From Pseudobutyrivibrio sp. UBA1225 (GTDB taxonomy: Bacteria; Bacillota; Clostridia; Lachnospirales; Lachnospiraceae), in NCBI GenBank assembly GCA_002309345.1, contig DBWZ01000052.1, positions 5,228 to 69,227 of the forward strand: DNA of 64,000 nucleotides. The letters run 5' to 3'. The notes below the pieces were generated by a model. That model was not told the origin of the DNA, made no database searches, and saw only the letters and a list, made by a program, of their open reading frames with translations. Position 1 is the stretch's first letter; each line of letters opens with the position of its first letter. Position numbers and translations under genes: made by a program. Below, one piece after another: positions 43,541-53,688 of this stretch.

Positions 43541-46500
43541 CTACTTATTAAGTGCATTAAATGCTTCGATTTGTGCCTGCTCTGATGAAAGACCCTTCTC
43601 CTCCATTTGGACAATTGTCTGCATCATCTTCTTGTAATCAAATGGCACAATACGCTTAAATTTAGGCAAATATTCACTAAAGTTGTCATATACCTCTTTG
43701 CCCTTTACTGAACCTGTTGCAGCTACATGCTCTGCAATGATTCCCTTAAGCTCAAGGACATCGTACTTATCTGTGACAGACTCGAGACTTACCATAGACT
43801 TGTTAAGTCTCTTGTATAGTGTTGCATCCTCGTCTAAGACGTATGCGATACCGCCAGACATACCAGCCGCAAAGTTCTTGCCTGTAGTACCAAGCACCAC
43901 AACTCTACCACCAGTCATGTACTCGAGACCGTGGTCACCGCAGCCCTCTACGACTGCTGTAGCGCCTGAATTTCTAACGGCAAATCTTTCACCTGCAACA
44001 CCGTTTATAAATGCCTTCCCAGAGGTTGCACCGTATAAAGCAACGTTACCGACGATGATATTCTCATCCTGCTTGTAGGTTGCCTTAGCTGATGGGTAAA
44101 CAACAAGCTTACCACCAGACAATCCCTTACCAAAGTAGTCATTGGAATCGCCCTCTAAGCGAAGTGTAAGTCCCTTTGGTACAAACGCACCAAATGACTG
44201 GCCACCTGCACCTTGGCAATTGATAACATAAGAATCCTCTTCAAGAGATTCTCCAAAACGTCTTGTAAGCTCTGCACCGAGTAAGGTTCCCAGTGAACGG
44301 TTGATGTTTGAAACGTGAGTATCAACCTGACCCTTTTCACCCTTTTCGATTGCAGATTTAAGCTTCTTCAAAAGTACCTTTTCATCGATAGTCTTTTGAA
44401 GTTCGAAATCGAAAACATTCTTCTTGTTATATACAATCTTCTCATAAGGATTTGGATTAGACACTACAGCTGATAAATCAACCTTGCTATAGCGCTTAGA
44501 TGCATCCACATCCTTGAGCTTGAGTAAGTCATAACGACCGCAGAGCTCGTCTACTGTCTTGCATCCAAGTAAAGCCATGTATTCGCGAAGCTCCTGTGCA
44601 ATAAAGCGCATGAAGTTTACAACGTATTCAGGCTTACCAGCAAAACGCTTTCTAAGCTCAGGGTTTTGAGTTGCTATACCTACAGGGCATGTATCGAGAT
44701 TACATACTCTCATCATTACGCAGCCCATAGTTACAAGTGGAGCTGTTGCAAAACCAAACTCCTCAGCACCAAGTGCACATGCAATAGCGACATCTCTACC
44801 GCTCATAAGCTTACCGTCTGTCTCGATTACTACCTTGTTACGCAATCCGTTCATGGCAAGAGTCTGATGCGCTTCGGCAAGACCGAGTTCCCATGGTAAA
44901 CCTGCATTGTGAATTGATGACTTTGGAGCTGCACCGGTACCACCATCATATCCTGAGATAAGGATTACCTGGGCACCTGCTTTTGCAACACCTGATGCAA
45001 CAGTACCAACGCCAGCTTCCGAAACGAGCTTTACAGAGATACGTGCATCTTTGTTGGCATTCTTTAAATCGTAGATGAGTTCAGCCAAATCCTCGATTGA
45101 ATAAATGTCGTGATGAGGTGGTGGTGAAATAAGAGATACACCTGGTGTTGAAAGACGAGTCTTTGCAATCCAAGGGTATACCTTCTTGCCAGGAAGATGT
45201 CCACCTTCGCCTGGCTTAGCACCCTGAGCCATCTTGATTTGAATTTCCTTGGCGCTAACAAGATACTTGCTGGTAACACCAAATCTACCTGATGCAACCT
45301 GCTTGATTGCAGAACATCTATTTAACCCATCTTTTCCAACTGTGAAACGCTCTTCTTCCTCTCCGCCTTCACCAGAGTTTGACTTACCATGAAGCATGTT
45401 CATAGCGATAGCCATTGTCTCGTGAGCTTCCTTTGAGATAGAGCCGTAACTCATAGCACCTGTTTTAAATCTCTGAACGATTGAATCTACAGACTCAACC
45501 TCGTCGATGCTAATGCCTTTTTTAGGATATTTGAAATCGATTAATCCTCGAAGATTTCTGATTTCGTCCTCTTTAGTAACTAAGCTTGTATATTCCTTAA
45601 ATGTGTTGTAATCACCTGTTCTTGTAGAAAGCTGAAGAAGATGAATTGTAGCTGGATTGTACATGTGCTCCTCAGCTCCAGAGCGCATCTTGTGCTGACC
45701 TCTAGAATCAAGTGTATCGTCAACTGAAAGTCCAAGTGGATCAAATGCCTTGCTGTGCTGCATCTCCACGTCAGCCTGGATATCGTCGATATCAATACCG
45801 CCTATACGGCTGATTGTACCAGTGAAGTACTTGTCGATTACATCAGAGCTGATACCGATTGCCTCGAAAATCTTGGCACCTTGATATGACTGAACAGTAG
45901 AAATACCCATCTTTGATGCAATCTTGATGATACCTGTGATTACAGCCTCGTTGTATGCGTCAATAGCTGCATGCTCGTCCTTTTTTAGCTGACCTCTTTC
46001 GATCAACTCACCGATTGTCTCTTGTGCAAGATAAGGATTGATTGCTGAAGCACCGTAACCGAGTAATGTTGCAAAGTGATGTACTTCTCTTGGCTCACCT
46101 GACTCAAGAATAACTGAAAGGCTTGTTCTCTTTTTGGTCTGTACCAAATGATGCTGAACAGCAGCAACTGCAAGAAGTGATGGAATTGCCACGTGGTTTT
46201 CATCAACACCTCTATCTGAAAGGATGATGATGTTGGCACCCTCACGGTAAACTCTATCTACCTCTACATATAAATGCTCTATAGCCTTTTCTAATGAAGT
46301 ATTTTTGTAGTATGTAATTGGAACTGTCTCTGCGCGAAGACCAGGAACCTTCATAGATTTGATCTTCATCACATCGGTAACGGTAAGGATAGGATTGTTG
46401 ATTTGAAGCATGTTACAGTTTGCTTCCTTTTCCTCTAGGACGTTGCCGGCTGTTCCAAGATATATTGTAGTTGCAGTAACTATCTCCTCACGAATAGAAT

Positions 46501-48067
46501 CGATTGGTGGATTGGTTACCTGCGCAAACAATTGCTTAAAGTAATTGAATAATGGCTGATGATGATCTGAGAGAACTGCGATAGGCACATCGATACCCAT
46601 TGCTCCTGTGTTCTCGCCACCATTTAAAGCCATTGGAAGAATAGAATCCTTTATCTCTTCGTATGAATAGCCAAATGCCTTCTGTAATCTGTCGCGCTCT
46701 TCCTTGGTGTATTTAGGAACTGATTCGTTAGGAATCTTGATATCAGAAAGAGTGGTAAGATTTGCATCAAGCCACTGACCGTAAGGCTGTCTGCCAGCGT
46801 ATGTAGCCTTGAGCTCATCGTCGTCAATCAAACGACCCTGAACTGTATCTACAAGAAGCATCTTGCCTGGCTTTAATCTATCCTTAACCTTGATTTTGCT
46901 CTCCTCAACCTCAAGTACACCAACCTCAGAAGAAAGGATGAGTCTGTCGTCATCTGTGATGTAGTATCTTGAAGGTCTAAGACCGTTTCTATCTAAAACA
47001 GCACCCATGATATCTCCGTCTGAGAATAGGATTGATGCAGGACCATCCCATGGCTCCATCATTGTTGAGTAGTACTGATAGAAATCTCTTCTTGCCTGAT
47101 CCATTGCCTTATTCTTAACCCATGGTTCTGGGATTGTAATCATAACAGCAAGTGGAAGTGGCATGCCATTCATTACAAGAAACTCAAGAGCGTTATCAAG
47201 CATGGCTGAATCCGAACCTGCCTGATTGCACACTGGAGTAATCTTTGACATTTCAGGCTCAAGCACCTGAGAAACCATTGTCTCCTCACGAGAGAGCATC
47301 TTGTCCGCATTACCCTTGATTGTGTTAATCTCACCGTTGTGTACAATGAAGCGATTTGGATGGGCACGCTCCCATGAAGGATTTGTATTGGTAGAGAATC
47401 TTGAGTGAACTGTTGCAATAGCTGACTCGTAATCCTCGTCGTGTAAGTCTTCAAAGAAAAGTCTAAGCTGGTTAACCAAGAACATTCCCTTGTAGACGAT
47501 TGTTCTACTTGAAAGTGATGCAACGTAAGTATCCTCAGCTGTCTGCTCGAACACGCGGCGTGCAACATAAAGCTTTCTGTCGAAATCCAATCCCTTCGGT
47601 GTGTCCGCCGGGCGCTTGATGAATGCCTGGCAAATATATGGCATACACTCAACTGCTGCTTTACCAAGAATCTCTGGCTTAATTGGAACCTGTCTCCAAC
47701 CTAAAAACTCCAAGTTTTCTTTTTCAACGATGATTTCAAACATCTTCATTGCCTGTTTTCTTTTCAGCTCTTCAGCTGGGAAGAAAAACATGCCAACACC
47801 GTAGTCTCTTTCACCGCCAATTTTGATACCGAGTTTCTTTGTTACCTTTGAGAAAAACTTATGTGATATCTGAAGCAAAATACCAACACCGTCACCAGTT
47901 TCTCCAAGGGCATCCTTACCTGCTCTATGCTCAAGATTCTCAACTATCTTTAAAGCATCTGATACTGTTTGATGAGTTTTGATTCCCTTAATAGAAACAA
48001 CTGCTCCTATACCACAATTATCGTGCTCGAATTGGGGGCTATATAAGCCCTGTTGCTGATTATCCAT
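43541..48067 (-). CDS. gltB: Glutamate synthase large subunit
   Basis: The 1508-aa alpha subunit has a class II glutaminase domain whose Cys in FEHDNCGIGAVV would be exposed by removal of a short propeptide. The synthase domain carries KPGEGGHLPGKKVYPWIAKT and GYDGGTGAAP for FMN binding. The iron-sulfur motif is CNLDTCPVGIATQNPELRKR, and the C-terminal GXGXG beta-helix is present. It makes two glutamates from glutamine and 2-oxoglutarate, completing GS-GOGAT with glnN. AAGGAG precedes the ATG. Promoter and leader hairpin lie upstream. Confidence 0.97.
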   Translation of the reverse strand: MDNQQQGLYSPQFEHDNCGIGAVVSIKGIKTHQTVSDALKIVENLEHRAGKDALGETGDGVGILLQISHKFFSKVTKKLGIKIGGERDYGVGMFFFPAEELKRKQAMKMFEIIVEKENLEFLGWRQVPIKPEILGKAAVECMPYICQAFIKRPADTPKGLDFDRKLYVARRVFEQTAEDTYVASLSSRTIVYKGMFLVNQLRLFFEDLHDEDYESAIATVHSRFSTNTNPSWERAHPNRFIVHNGEINTIKGNADKMLSREETMVSQVLEPEMSKITPVCNQAGSDSAMLDNALEFLVMNGMPLPLAVMITIPEPWVKNKAMDQARRDFYQYYSTMMEPWDGPASILFSDGDIMGAVLDRNGLRPSRYYITDDDRLILSSEVGVLEVEESKIKVKDRLKPGKMLLVDTVQGRLIDDDELKATYAGRQPYGQWLDANLTTLSDIKIPNESVPKYTKEERDRLQKAFGYSYEEIKDSILPMALNGGENTGAMGIDVPIAVLSDHHQPLFNYFKQLFAQVTNPPIDSIREEIVTATTIYLGTAGNVLEEKEANCNMLQINNPILTVTDVMKIKSMKVPGLRAETVPITYYKNTSLEKAIEHLYVEVDRVYREGANIIILSDRGVDENHVAIPSLLAVAAVQHHLVQTKKRTSLSVILESGEPREVHHFATLLGYGASAINPYLAQETIGELIERGQLKKDEHAAIDAYNEAVITGIIKIASKMGISTVQSYQGAKIFEAIGISSDVIDKYFTGTISRIGGIDIDDIQADVEMQHSKAFDPLGLSVDDTLDSRGQHKMRSGAEEHMYNPATIHLLQLSTRTGDYNTFKEYTSLVTKEDEIRNLRGLIDFKYPKKGISIDEVESVDSIVQRFKTGAMSYGSISKEAHETMAIAMNMLHGKSNSGEGGEEEERFTVGKDGLNRCSAIKQVASGRFGVTSKYLVSAKEIQIKMAQGAKPGEGGHLPGKKVYPWIAKTRLSTPGVSLISPPPHHDIYSIEDLAELIYDLKNANKDARISVKLVSEAGVGTVASGVAKAGAQVILISGYDGGTGAAPKSSIHNAGLPWELGLAEAHQTLAMNGLRNKVVIETDGKLMSGRDVAIACALGAEEFGFATAPLVTMGCVMMRVCNLDTCPVGIATQNPELRKRFAGKPEYVVNFMRFIAQELREYMALLGCKTVDELCGRYDLLKLKDVDASKRYSKVDLSAVVSNPNPYEKIVYNKKNVFDFELQKTIDEKVLLKKLKSAIEKGEKGQVDTHVSNINRSLGTLLGAELTRRFGESLEEDSYVINCQGAGGQSFGAFVPKGLTLRLEGDSNDYFGKGLSGGKLVVYPSAKATYKQDENIIVGNVALYGATSGKAFINGVAGERFAVRNSGATAVVEGCGDHGLEYMTGGRVVVLGTTGKNFAAGMSGGIAYVLDEDATLYKRLNKSMVSLESVTDKYDVLELKGIIAEHVAATGSVKGKEVYDNFSEYLPKFKRIVPFDYKKMMQTIVQMEEKGLSSEQAQIEAFNALNK

Positions 48068-48095
48068 GTTCTAACTCCTTCCAAAAATACGAAAA

Positions 48096-48143
48096 GACGC
48101 CTAAACAAACTCCCAATATGGGAATTTGTTTAGACGCCTTTGT
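48096..48143 (-). promoter_or_regulatory. Nitrogen-gene leader hairpin of gltB
   Basis: On the minus strand ACAAAGGCGT (48134-48143) starts a hairpin in which GACGCCTAAACAAA (48096 side) pairs with TTTGTTTAGGCGTC, capped by TCCC/GGGA, followed by UUUU and, 6 nt later, UUUUU. It would lie within the first 20 nt of the transcript, ahead of the gltB ribosome site. Confidence 0.65.
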
Positions 48144-48153
48144 CCTGTGTAGT

Positions 48154-48182
48154 ACTATACAATGATATCTAAAATAATGCAA
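48154..48182 (-). promoter_or_regulatory. gltB promoter
   Basis: On the minus strand TTGCAT (48177-48182), a 17-bp spacer and TATAGT (48154-48159) form a sigma-A-type promoter. It lies in the short gap after trpG, where no separate trpG terminator is seen. Confidence 0.8.
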
Positions 48183-48195
48183 GCACTTTTTCACA

Positions 48196-48771
48196 CTAAA
48201 GTGAAATTTTTTTCATAAAATTGTTTAGCATGGTCTTTCCATCTGGTGTCAAAATTGATTCTGGATGGAACTGAAGCCCGTAAATATGGTAATCTACGTG
48301 CTTTACTGCCATGACTTCTCCATCGTCTGCAGTGGCAATAACCTTTAAAGAATCTGACAAGGTTTTTTCTTCTGCAGCCAAAGAATGATAGCGAGCAACC
48401 TTTATTGTCTCTGGCAATCCGTCAAATATGATGCAGCTGTTATCGATCTCTACATCTGACTGCTTGCCGTGCATCAGCTCTTTAGCATAGGTTATTGTTG
48501 CACCAAAGGTTTCACAGATTGCCTGATGCCCCAAGCACACACCAAGGATTGGTATGCGACCTGCGAAATGCTCTATTACTTTTTCGCAAATCCCTGCATC
48601 TGCTGGTCGACCAGGACCTGGCGAGATGATGATGTGAGTAGGTGCAAGTTTTTCAATATCTTCTATTGTAAGTTCATCATTTCTGACAACCTTGATATCC
48701 GATGATATCTCCCCAACAAACTGAAACAAATTGTAGGAGAAGCTATCGTAATTATCTATAAGTAAAATCAT
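48196..48771 (-). CDS. trpG: Anthranilate synthase glutamine amidotransferase subunit
   Basis: This 191-aa class I amidotransferase shows IDNYDSFSYNLFQFVGE, SPGPGRPADAGI, the nucleophile motif GVCLGHQAICETFGA and the His motif GLQFHPESILTPDG. It supplies ammonia to TrpE. Related PabA could look the same, but its 4-bp ATGA overlap with trpE and its place in the trp operon favour TrpG (it may serve both). It is the last gene of the operon. Confidence 0.95.
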   Translation of the reverse strand: MILLIDNYDSFSYNLFQFVGEISSDIKVVRNDELTIEDIEKLAPTHIIISPGPGRPADAGICEKVIEHFAGRIPILGVCLGHQAICETFGATITYAKELMHGKQSDVEIDNSCIIFDGLPETIKVARYHSLAAEEKTLSDSLKVIATADDGEVMAVKHVDYHIYGLQFHPESILTPDGKTMLNNFMKKISL

Positions 48772-50255
48772 TCCAAGCCTCCCTCTGCAGTCTTAACGGC
48801 ATTAACTACTGCCTTTGCTTTGTTGATGCATTCCTCCGCTTCCTTTTCTGGAACAGAGTCATAAACTATTCCAGCCCCAGAGCGAATGCAAATCACACCA
48901 GTCTTTTTATACACAAGTCTAATGGCAATGCATACATCTAAGTTACCTGTAAAATCGATGTACCCAAGAGCGCCACCATAGATACCACGCTTGCTTTGTT
49001 CTAGCTCGTCGATAATCTGGCACGCTCTAAATTTAGGTGCACCAGATAACGTTCCAGCAGGAAGGATAGAATCAACTGCATCGATAACATCTTTGTCGTC
49101 TGCAAGCTCTCCAACAACTGTAGAACCAATATGCATAACATGAGAATAGCGCTCTATGCCCATGTACTTTTCAACGTAAACAGAACCAAGCTTGCTGATT
49201 TTGCCAATATCGTTGCGGCCTAAATCCACAAGCATGTTGTGCTCAGCACGCTCCTTTTCATCAGCAAGCAATTCCTTTTCAAGAGCCTCATCCTCTGCTC
49301 TGTCCTTGCCACGAGGGCGAGTTCCAGCAAGTGGGAATGTGCTAACCTTTTTCTGCTCAACTTTGACAAGTGTCTCTGGTGATGCACCTGCGATTTCGAT
49401 GTCATCACTAGAAAAATAAAACATGTAAGGCGATGGATTACTTGCACGGAGCAAACGATATGTGTCAAACAAGCTTCCCTCTGCCTTGGCACTCAAAGGA
49501 TTAGAAAGTACCACCTGGAAGATATCTCCTTCCTTAATGTAGTTCTTTCCCTTGGTAACCATCTGACCATACTCTTCTTTGGTAAACTTTGGAGTAATCT
49601 CAGATTGAAGCTTCAATGGTGCAAACTCCAGCTTATCGCCTGTCTTTAATAAGTTCTTGATGTATTCAAGTCTAGCCTTTGCCGCGTTGTATGACTGAGC
49701 GGCATCTAAAACCTGCACACCTGTAATAAGGAAAATCTTTTGTTTGAAATTATCAAAAGCGATAACATCGTCAAACAACATCAAGTCCATATCCTTGAAA
49801 TCATCCTCTCCGTGATTTCCAAGGTTGAGCTTTGGCTCGCTGTACTTGATGTAGTCGTAAGAAAAGTATCCTACTAAACCACCAGTAAAGGTAGGTAGCC
49901 CCTCTAGTCTTGGGCTCTTGTAATCTTGCAAAATCTTTCTAAGTGCCTGACCTGGATGGGCAACCTTGCGCTCCTCTACCAAGACCTTGCCTGAATCTGT
50001 GTTTTCTTTGATGGATAACAAACCATCCTGGCATGTCACCTCTAGCTTTGGGTTAAATCCCAAAAATGAATATCTTCCCCATGTCTCTGTTTGACTTGCG
50101 CTCTCCAACAGATAACACTGATGGCTTGCAGATTTGAGGATTCTAACAACCTCGATTGGTGTAAAGCCATCTGACAACATTTCTATTGCCACAGGGATAC
50201 GCTTATAGTCCCCTGTTTTAGCTATTTCAAGTACTTCTTCTAAACTAGGAAACAT
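48768..50255 (-). CDS. trpE: Anthranilate synthase component I
   Basis: The 495-aa TrpE has the N-terminal tryptophan-binding LLESA motif near residue 50. The chorismate-binding domain shows SPSPYMFYF, GASPETLVK, PLAGTRPRGKDRAEDEAL, DLGRNDIGK and LPAGTLSGAPKFRACQIIDE. It converts chorismate to anthranilate with TrpG. The intact LLES motif suggests normal feedback inhibition. The ATG overlaps the trpA stop by 11 bp, with AGAGG upstream. Confidence 0.96.
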   Translation of the reverse strand: MFPSLEEVLEIAKTGDYKRIPVAIEMLSDGFTPIEVVRILKSASHQCYLLESASQTETWGRYSFLGFNPKLEVTCQDGLLSIKENTDSGKVLVEERKVAHPGQALRKILQDYKSPRLEGLPTFTGGLVGYFSYDYIKYSEPKLNLGNHGEDDFKDMDLMLFDDVIAFDNFKQKIFLITGVQVLDAAQSYNAAKARLEYIKNLLKTGDKLEFAPLKLQSEITPKFTKEEYGQMVTKGKNYIKEGDIFQVVLSNPLSAKAEGSLFDTYRLLRASNPSPYMFYFSSDDIEIAGASPETLVKVEQKKVSTFPLAGTRPRGKDRAEDEALEKELLADEKERAEHNMLVDLGRNDIGKISKLGSVYVEKYMGIERYSHVMHIGSTVVGELADDKDVIDAVDSILPAGTLSGAPKFRACQIIDELEQSKRGIYGGALGYIDFTGNLDVCIAIRLVYKKTGVICIRSGAGIVYDSVPEKEAEECINKAKAVVNAVKTAEGGLE

Positions 50256-51021
50256 AATAAGCCTCTTTCATTGTCTTTACGAACTCGCCAACATGCTTTG
50301 GCGCGTCCTTACCATATTCTTCAATAACTCTAACGATGGCAGAGCCACAGATGGCACCATCGGAAATATTTGCCATTTCAGCAGCTTGCTCCGGTGTAGA
50401 GATACCAAAGCCAACAGCTGTTGGGATGTCTGTATTCTTGCGAACTCTGTCAACCAAAGATTTGATGTTGCCGTTAAGCTCGCTTCTAGTTCCTGTAACG
50501 CCAAGGCTTGATACGATATAGATAAAGCCGTGGGCATCAGCAGAAATCATATCGATTCTGTCCTCTGATGTAGGAGCAATCATAGAGATAAACTCTACTC
50601 CGTACTTTGCGGCTACATCTTCGAATTCTGCCTTTTCCTCAAAAGGAACATCTGGCAGGATGATTCCACAAATGCCAGTTTCCTGACACTTTCCAAAGAA
50701 TCTTTCGATGCCATATGAATAAACAACATTTGCATATGTCATAAATACAAGTGGCACATCAACCTGAGTACTCACTTCTTGAACCATGTCAAATACATGG
50801 TCTGTTGTCACTTTATTTTTAAGCGCTCTGATATTAGCAGCCATAATAACTGGTCCCTCTGCAGTTGGATCTGAAAAAGGAATACCAAGCTCAATCAAAT
50901 CAGCTCCGTTAGCCGCAAGTGATTTGATAATTTCTTTACTAGTTTCAAGGTCTGGATCTCCACATGTAATAAATGGAATAAAGGCCTTTTTGTTTTCAAA
51001 TGCTTTTGTAATCTTACTCAT
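50245..51021 (-). CDS. trpA: Tryptophan synthase alpha subunit
   Basis: The 258-aa alpha subunit has FIPFITCGDPDLETS, LIELGIPFSDPTAEGPVI (catalytic Glu and Asp), GICGIILPDVPFEE and VGFGISTPEQAAEM. It cleaves indole-3-glycerol phosphate to indole. The frame is open to 51090, but GGGGAGG 6 nt before the ATG at 51021 and the 8-bp ATGAGTAA overlap with the trpF-trpB gene fix the start. It ends inside trpE, an unusual gene order. Confidence 0.96.
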   Translation of the reverse strand: MSKITKAFENKKAFIPFITCGDPDLETSKEIIKSLAANGADLIELGIPFSDPTAEGPVIMAANIRALKNKVTTDHVFDMVQEVSTQVDVPLVFMTYANVVYSYGIERFFGKCQETGICGIILPDVPFEEKAEFEDVAAKYGVEFISMIAPTSEDRIDMISADAHGFIYIVSSLGVTGTRSELNGNIKSLVDRVRKNTDIPTAVGFGISTPEQAAEMANISDGAICGSAIVRVIEEYGKDAPKHVGEFVKTMKEAYYVS

Positions 51022-52804
51022 GGATATCCTCCCCTCTATAACGAGCGATAGCAGCGCAATCCTTGTCACCTCTACCGGATACTGTAACAACGATGATTTG
51101 ATCCTTGCTCATTGTTGGAGCAAGCTTCATTGCATATGCTATGGCATGACTAGATTCAATGGCTGCGATTATACCTTCTGTTCTAGCGATATATTCAAAT
51201 GCCTCAACTGCCTCATCATCTGTGATTGGCACATATTCAGCACGTCCAATATCGTGAAGGTAAGCATGCTCTGGACCTACACCAGGGTAGTCAAGACCAG
51301 CAGAGATTGAATATACTGGTGCTATCTGTCCGTATTCATCCTGACAGAAATATGACTTCATGCCGTGGAAAATACCAACCTTACCAACGTTGACTGTTGC
51401 TGCTGTCTCAAATGTATCGATGCCTCGACCTGCAGCCTCACATCCGATTAGGCGAACACCTTCATCACCTATGTAGTGATAGAAGCTTCCGATAGCATTA
51501 CTTCCGCCGCCTACGCAAGCAATAACTGCATCTGGAAGTCTGCCTTCTTTATCTAATATTTGCTGTCTTGATTCCTTTGAAATAAATGATTGGAAATCAC
51601 GAACGATAGTAGGGAATGGATGAGGTCCCATTACAGAACCAAGGCAATAGTGTGTGTCATCGATTCTTGTTGTCCATTCTCTCATGCACTCTGAAACAGC
51701 ATCCTTAAGTGTCTTTGTACCGCTTGTAACTGGCACTACATCTGCACCTAAAAGCTTCATCCTATATACATTAAGCGCCTGACGCTTGGTGTCCTCCTCT
51801 CCCATGAAAATTACACATTCCATATCAAGAAGAGCCGCAGCTGTTGCTGTTGCCACACCGTGCTGACCTGCACCTGTCTCTGCAATAAGTCTTGTCTTAC
51901 CCATCTTTTTGGCAAGAAGCGCTTGACCTAGTACGTTGTTAATCTTGTGGGCACCAGTATGATTTAAATCCTCTCTCTTGAGATAAATCTTGGCACCTCC
52001 CAAATCCTCTGTCATCTTTTTAGCATAGTATAAAAGACTAGGACGATTTGCATATTCATCTAATAAAGTTTGGAGTTCTCTATTGAACTCTGAATCATTC
52101 TTGTAATGATTGTATGCCTCTTCAAGTTCTTCTACAGCGTTCATCAATGTTTCTGGAATATACTGTCCGCCGTGAACTCCGAATCTTCCTTTACTCTTAG
52201 TCACTGGTTTATCCTCTCTTACCGCATTTACGAATTCTTTCATTTTATGTCCATCCTTAAGCTTGTCGGTTTCGATGCCTGAGCTAACATCAACACCATA
52301 AGGCTTTGCTGCTTCAATAGCCTCGGCTACATTCTCTTGATTGAGACCGCCTGCAAGGATGAAAGGCCTCTCAACATCTTCAAGAAGCTTCCAATTAAGG
52401 GCTTTACCTTCACCGTTTCCCGCATCAAACATTATCATGTCGGCCGCTGACTTTTCCGCTGCCTTAACCTGTTCTGGCGCATCTACCTTGAAGGTCTTGA
52501 TTACAGGAATATTGTTGTCCATAAGTTCTTTGATGTAGTTTTCATCCTCATGCCCGTGAAGCTGTGCCACATCAATAATATTTTCCTCAAAAAGCTCCTC
52601 AACCTCTTTCGCTGGGGCGTCTACAAAAACTCCCACCGCCTTAATCTCTGGATTAAGCATGCTTTTGAGTTTCTTTGCCTGCTGTCTTGTAACATTGCGT
52701 CGGCTCTTCTCATAGAAAACAAAACCTATATACTCTGGCTTTAATTCATTTGCCTTTTGAATATCTGCCTCTCGTGTGAGGCCGCAAAGCTTAATTGTTG
52801 TCAT
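51014..52804 (-). CDS. trpFB: Fusion: phosphoribosylanthranilate isomerase (TrpF) - tryptophan synthase beta (TrpB)
   Basis: Residues 1 to about 200 are TrpF (IKLCGLTREADIQKANELKP with catalytic Cys, GVFVDAP, QLHGHED, FDAGNGEGKALNW, DVSSGIETDKLKDG). Residues about 207-596 are TrpB (FGVHGGQYIPETLM, LKREDLNHTGAHKINNVLGQ with the PLP Lys, AETGAGQHGVATA, CVGGGSNAIG, EGIIAAIESSHA). The two catalyse the third and last steps of tryptophan synthesis. There is almost no linker. Both halves keep their key residues, so both should be active. GGAAGGG precedes the ATG. Confidence 0.96.
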   Translation of the reverse strand: MTTIKLCGLTREADIQKANELKPEYIGFVFYEKSRRNVTRQQAKKLKSMLNPEIKAVGVFVDAPAKEVEELFEENIIDVAQLHGHEDENYIKELMDNNIPVIKTFKVDAPEQVKAAEKSAADMIMFDAGNGEGKALNWKLLEDVERPFILAGGLNQENVAEAIEAAKPYGVDVSSGIETDKLKDGHKMKEFVNAVREDKPVTKSKGRFGVHGGQYIPETLMNAVEELEEAYNHYKNDSEFNRELQTLLDEYANRPSLLYYAKKMTEDLGGAKIYLKREDLNHTGAHKINNVLGQALLAKKMGKTRLIAETGAGQHGVATATAAALLDMECVIFMGEEDTKRQALNVYRMKLLGADVVPVTSGTKTLKDAVSECMREWTTRIDDTHYCLGSVMGPHPFPTIVRDFQSFISKESRQQILDKEGRLPDAVIACVGGGSNAIGSFYHYIGDEGVRLIGCEAAGRGIDTFETAATVNVGKVGIFHGMKSYFCQDEYGQIAPVYSISAGLDYPGVGPEHAYLHDIGRAEYVPITDDEAVEAFEYIARTEGIIAAIESSHAIAYAMKLAPTMSKDQIIVVTVSGRGDKDCAAIARYRGEDIHE

Positions 52805-52884
52805 GTTATCCCTTCCTCATTCTAGTCATAACTAATTAATTTATAATCAGCTGAAATAAAAACCCATAAAATGTATTAATATTA

Positions 52885-53664
52885 TTAAATACCTTTAAGC
52901 TGGTTGAGCTTTGCCGATTTGTCCTCGGCTCGCATAAGGGTCTCGCCAATAAGTACTGCATCAACCTTTGCTTCCCTTAAGGCTTGAATATCTTCTGCTC
53001 CACTTATTCCACTTTCAGATACGAAGATAATATCCTCTGGAATCATCTTGCAAAGCTTTCTGCTATTGCCTGTATCAACCGAAAAATCCTTAAGATTTCT
53101 ATTATTAACACCTATGATTCTGGCTCCTGCTCTGATTGCCTGTTCAACTTCGGCTTGATCGTGAGCTTCCACTAATGCGCTAATCCCTAGATCATCACAT
53201 ATTTTGATGTAATCTCTGATTTGCGACTCCGAGAGGATGGCGCATATAAGAAGTACCGCTTTAGCCCCAAGAATCTTTGCCTCGTAAATCATATATTCAT
53301 CAATGGTAAAATCCTTTCTGATGCAAGGAATCTTTACCGTATTTGCGATTTGTTCAAGATATTCATCACTTCCCAAAAACCACTTTGGCTCGGTCAAAAC
53401 CGATATACAATCTGCTCCTGCCTTTTCATATTCTTGGGCGATTGTAAGATAATCAAACTCCTCTGCGATTATCCCCTTGGAAGGTGATGCCTTTTTACAC
53501 TCGCATATAAAAGAAATATCATTTTTCTTAAGAGCTTTCTCAAACTCAAATTCTCCTTTTGAAAGACTTAAGGCCTGAGCCTTGACCGCTTCCAATGATT
53601 TTATTGCCTTGGCTGCCGCCACACGCTCCCTTGCATGGTCAGCAAGCTTATCGAGTATAGTCAT
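52885..53664 (-). CDS. trpC: Indole-3-glycerol phosphate synthase
   Basis: The 259-aa TIM-barrel enzyme has FICECKKASPSKGII (catalytic Lys), ISVLTEPKWFLGS, CIRKDFTIDEYMIYEAK, ALVEAHD, IIGVNNRNLKDF and VSESGISGAEDI. It closes the indole ring from CdRP. A GGAG site lies before the ATG. It is 24 bp after trpD; an 80-bp AT-rich gap with no visible signal separates it from trpF-trpB. Confidence 0.96.
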   Translation of the reverse strand: MTILDKLADHARERVAAAKAIKSLEAVKAQALSLSKGEFEFEKALKKNDISFICECKKASPSKGIIAEEFDYLTIAQEYEKAGADCISVLTEPKWFLGSDEYLEQIANTVKIPCIRKDFTIDEYMIYEAKILGAKAVLLICAILSESQIRDYIKICDDLGISALVEAHDQAEVEQAIRAGARIIGVNNRNLKDFSVDTGNSRKLCKMIPEDIIFVSESGISGAEDIQALREAKVDAVLIGETLMRAEDKSAKLNQLKGI

Positions 53665-53688
53665 ATTAACTCCAGTCTGTATATCTGA

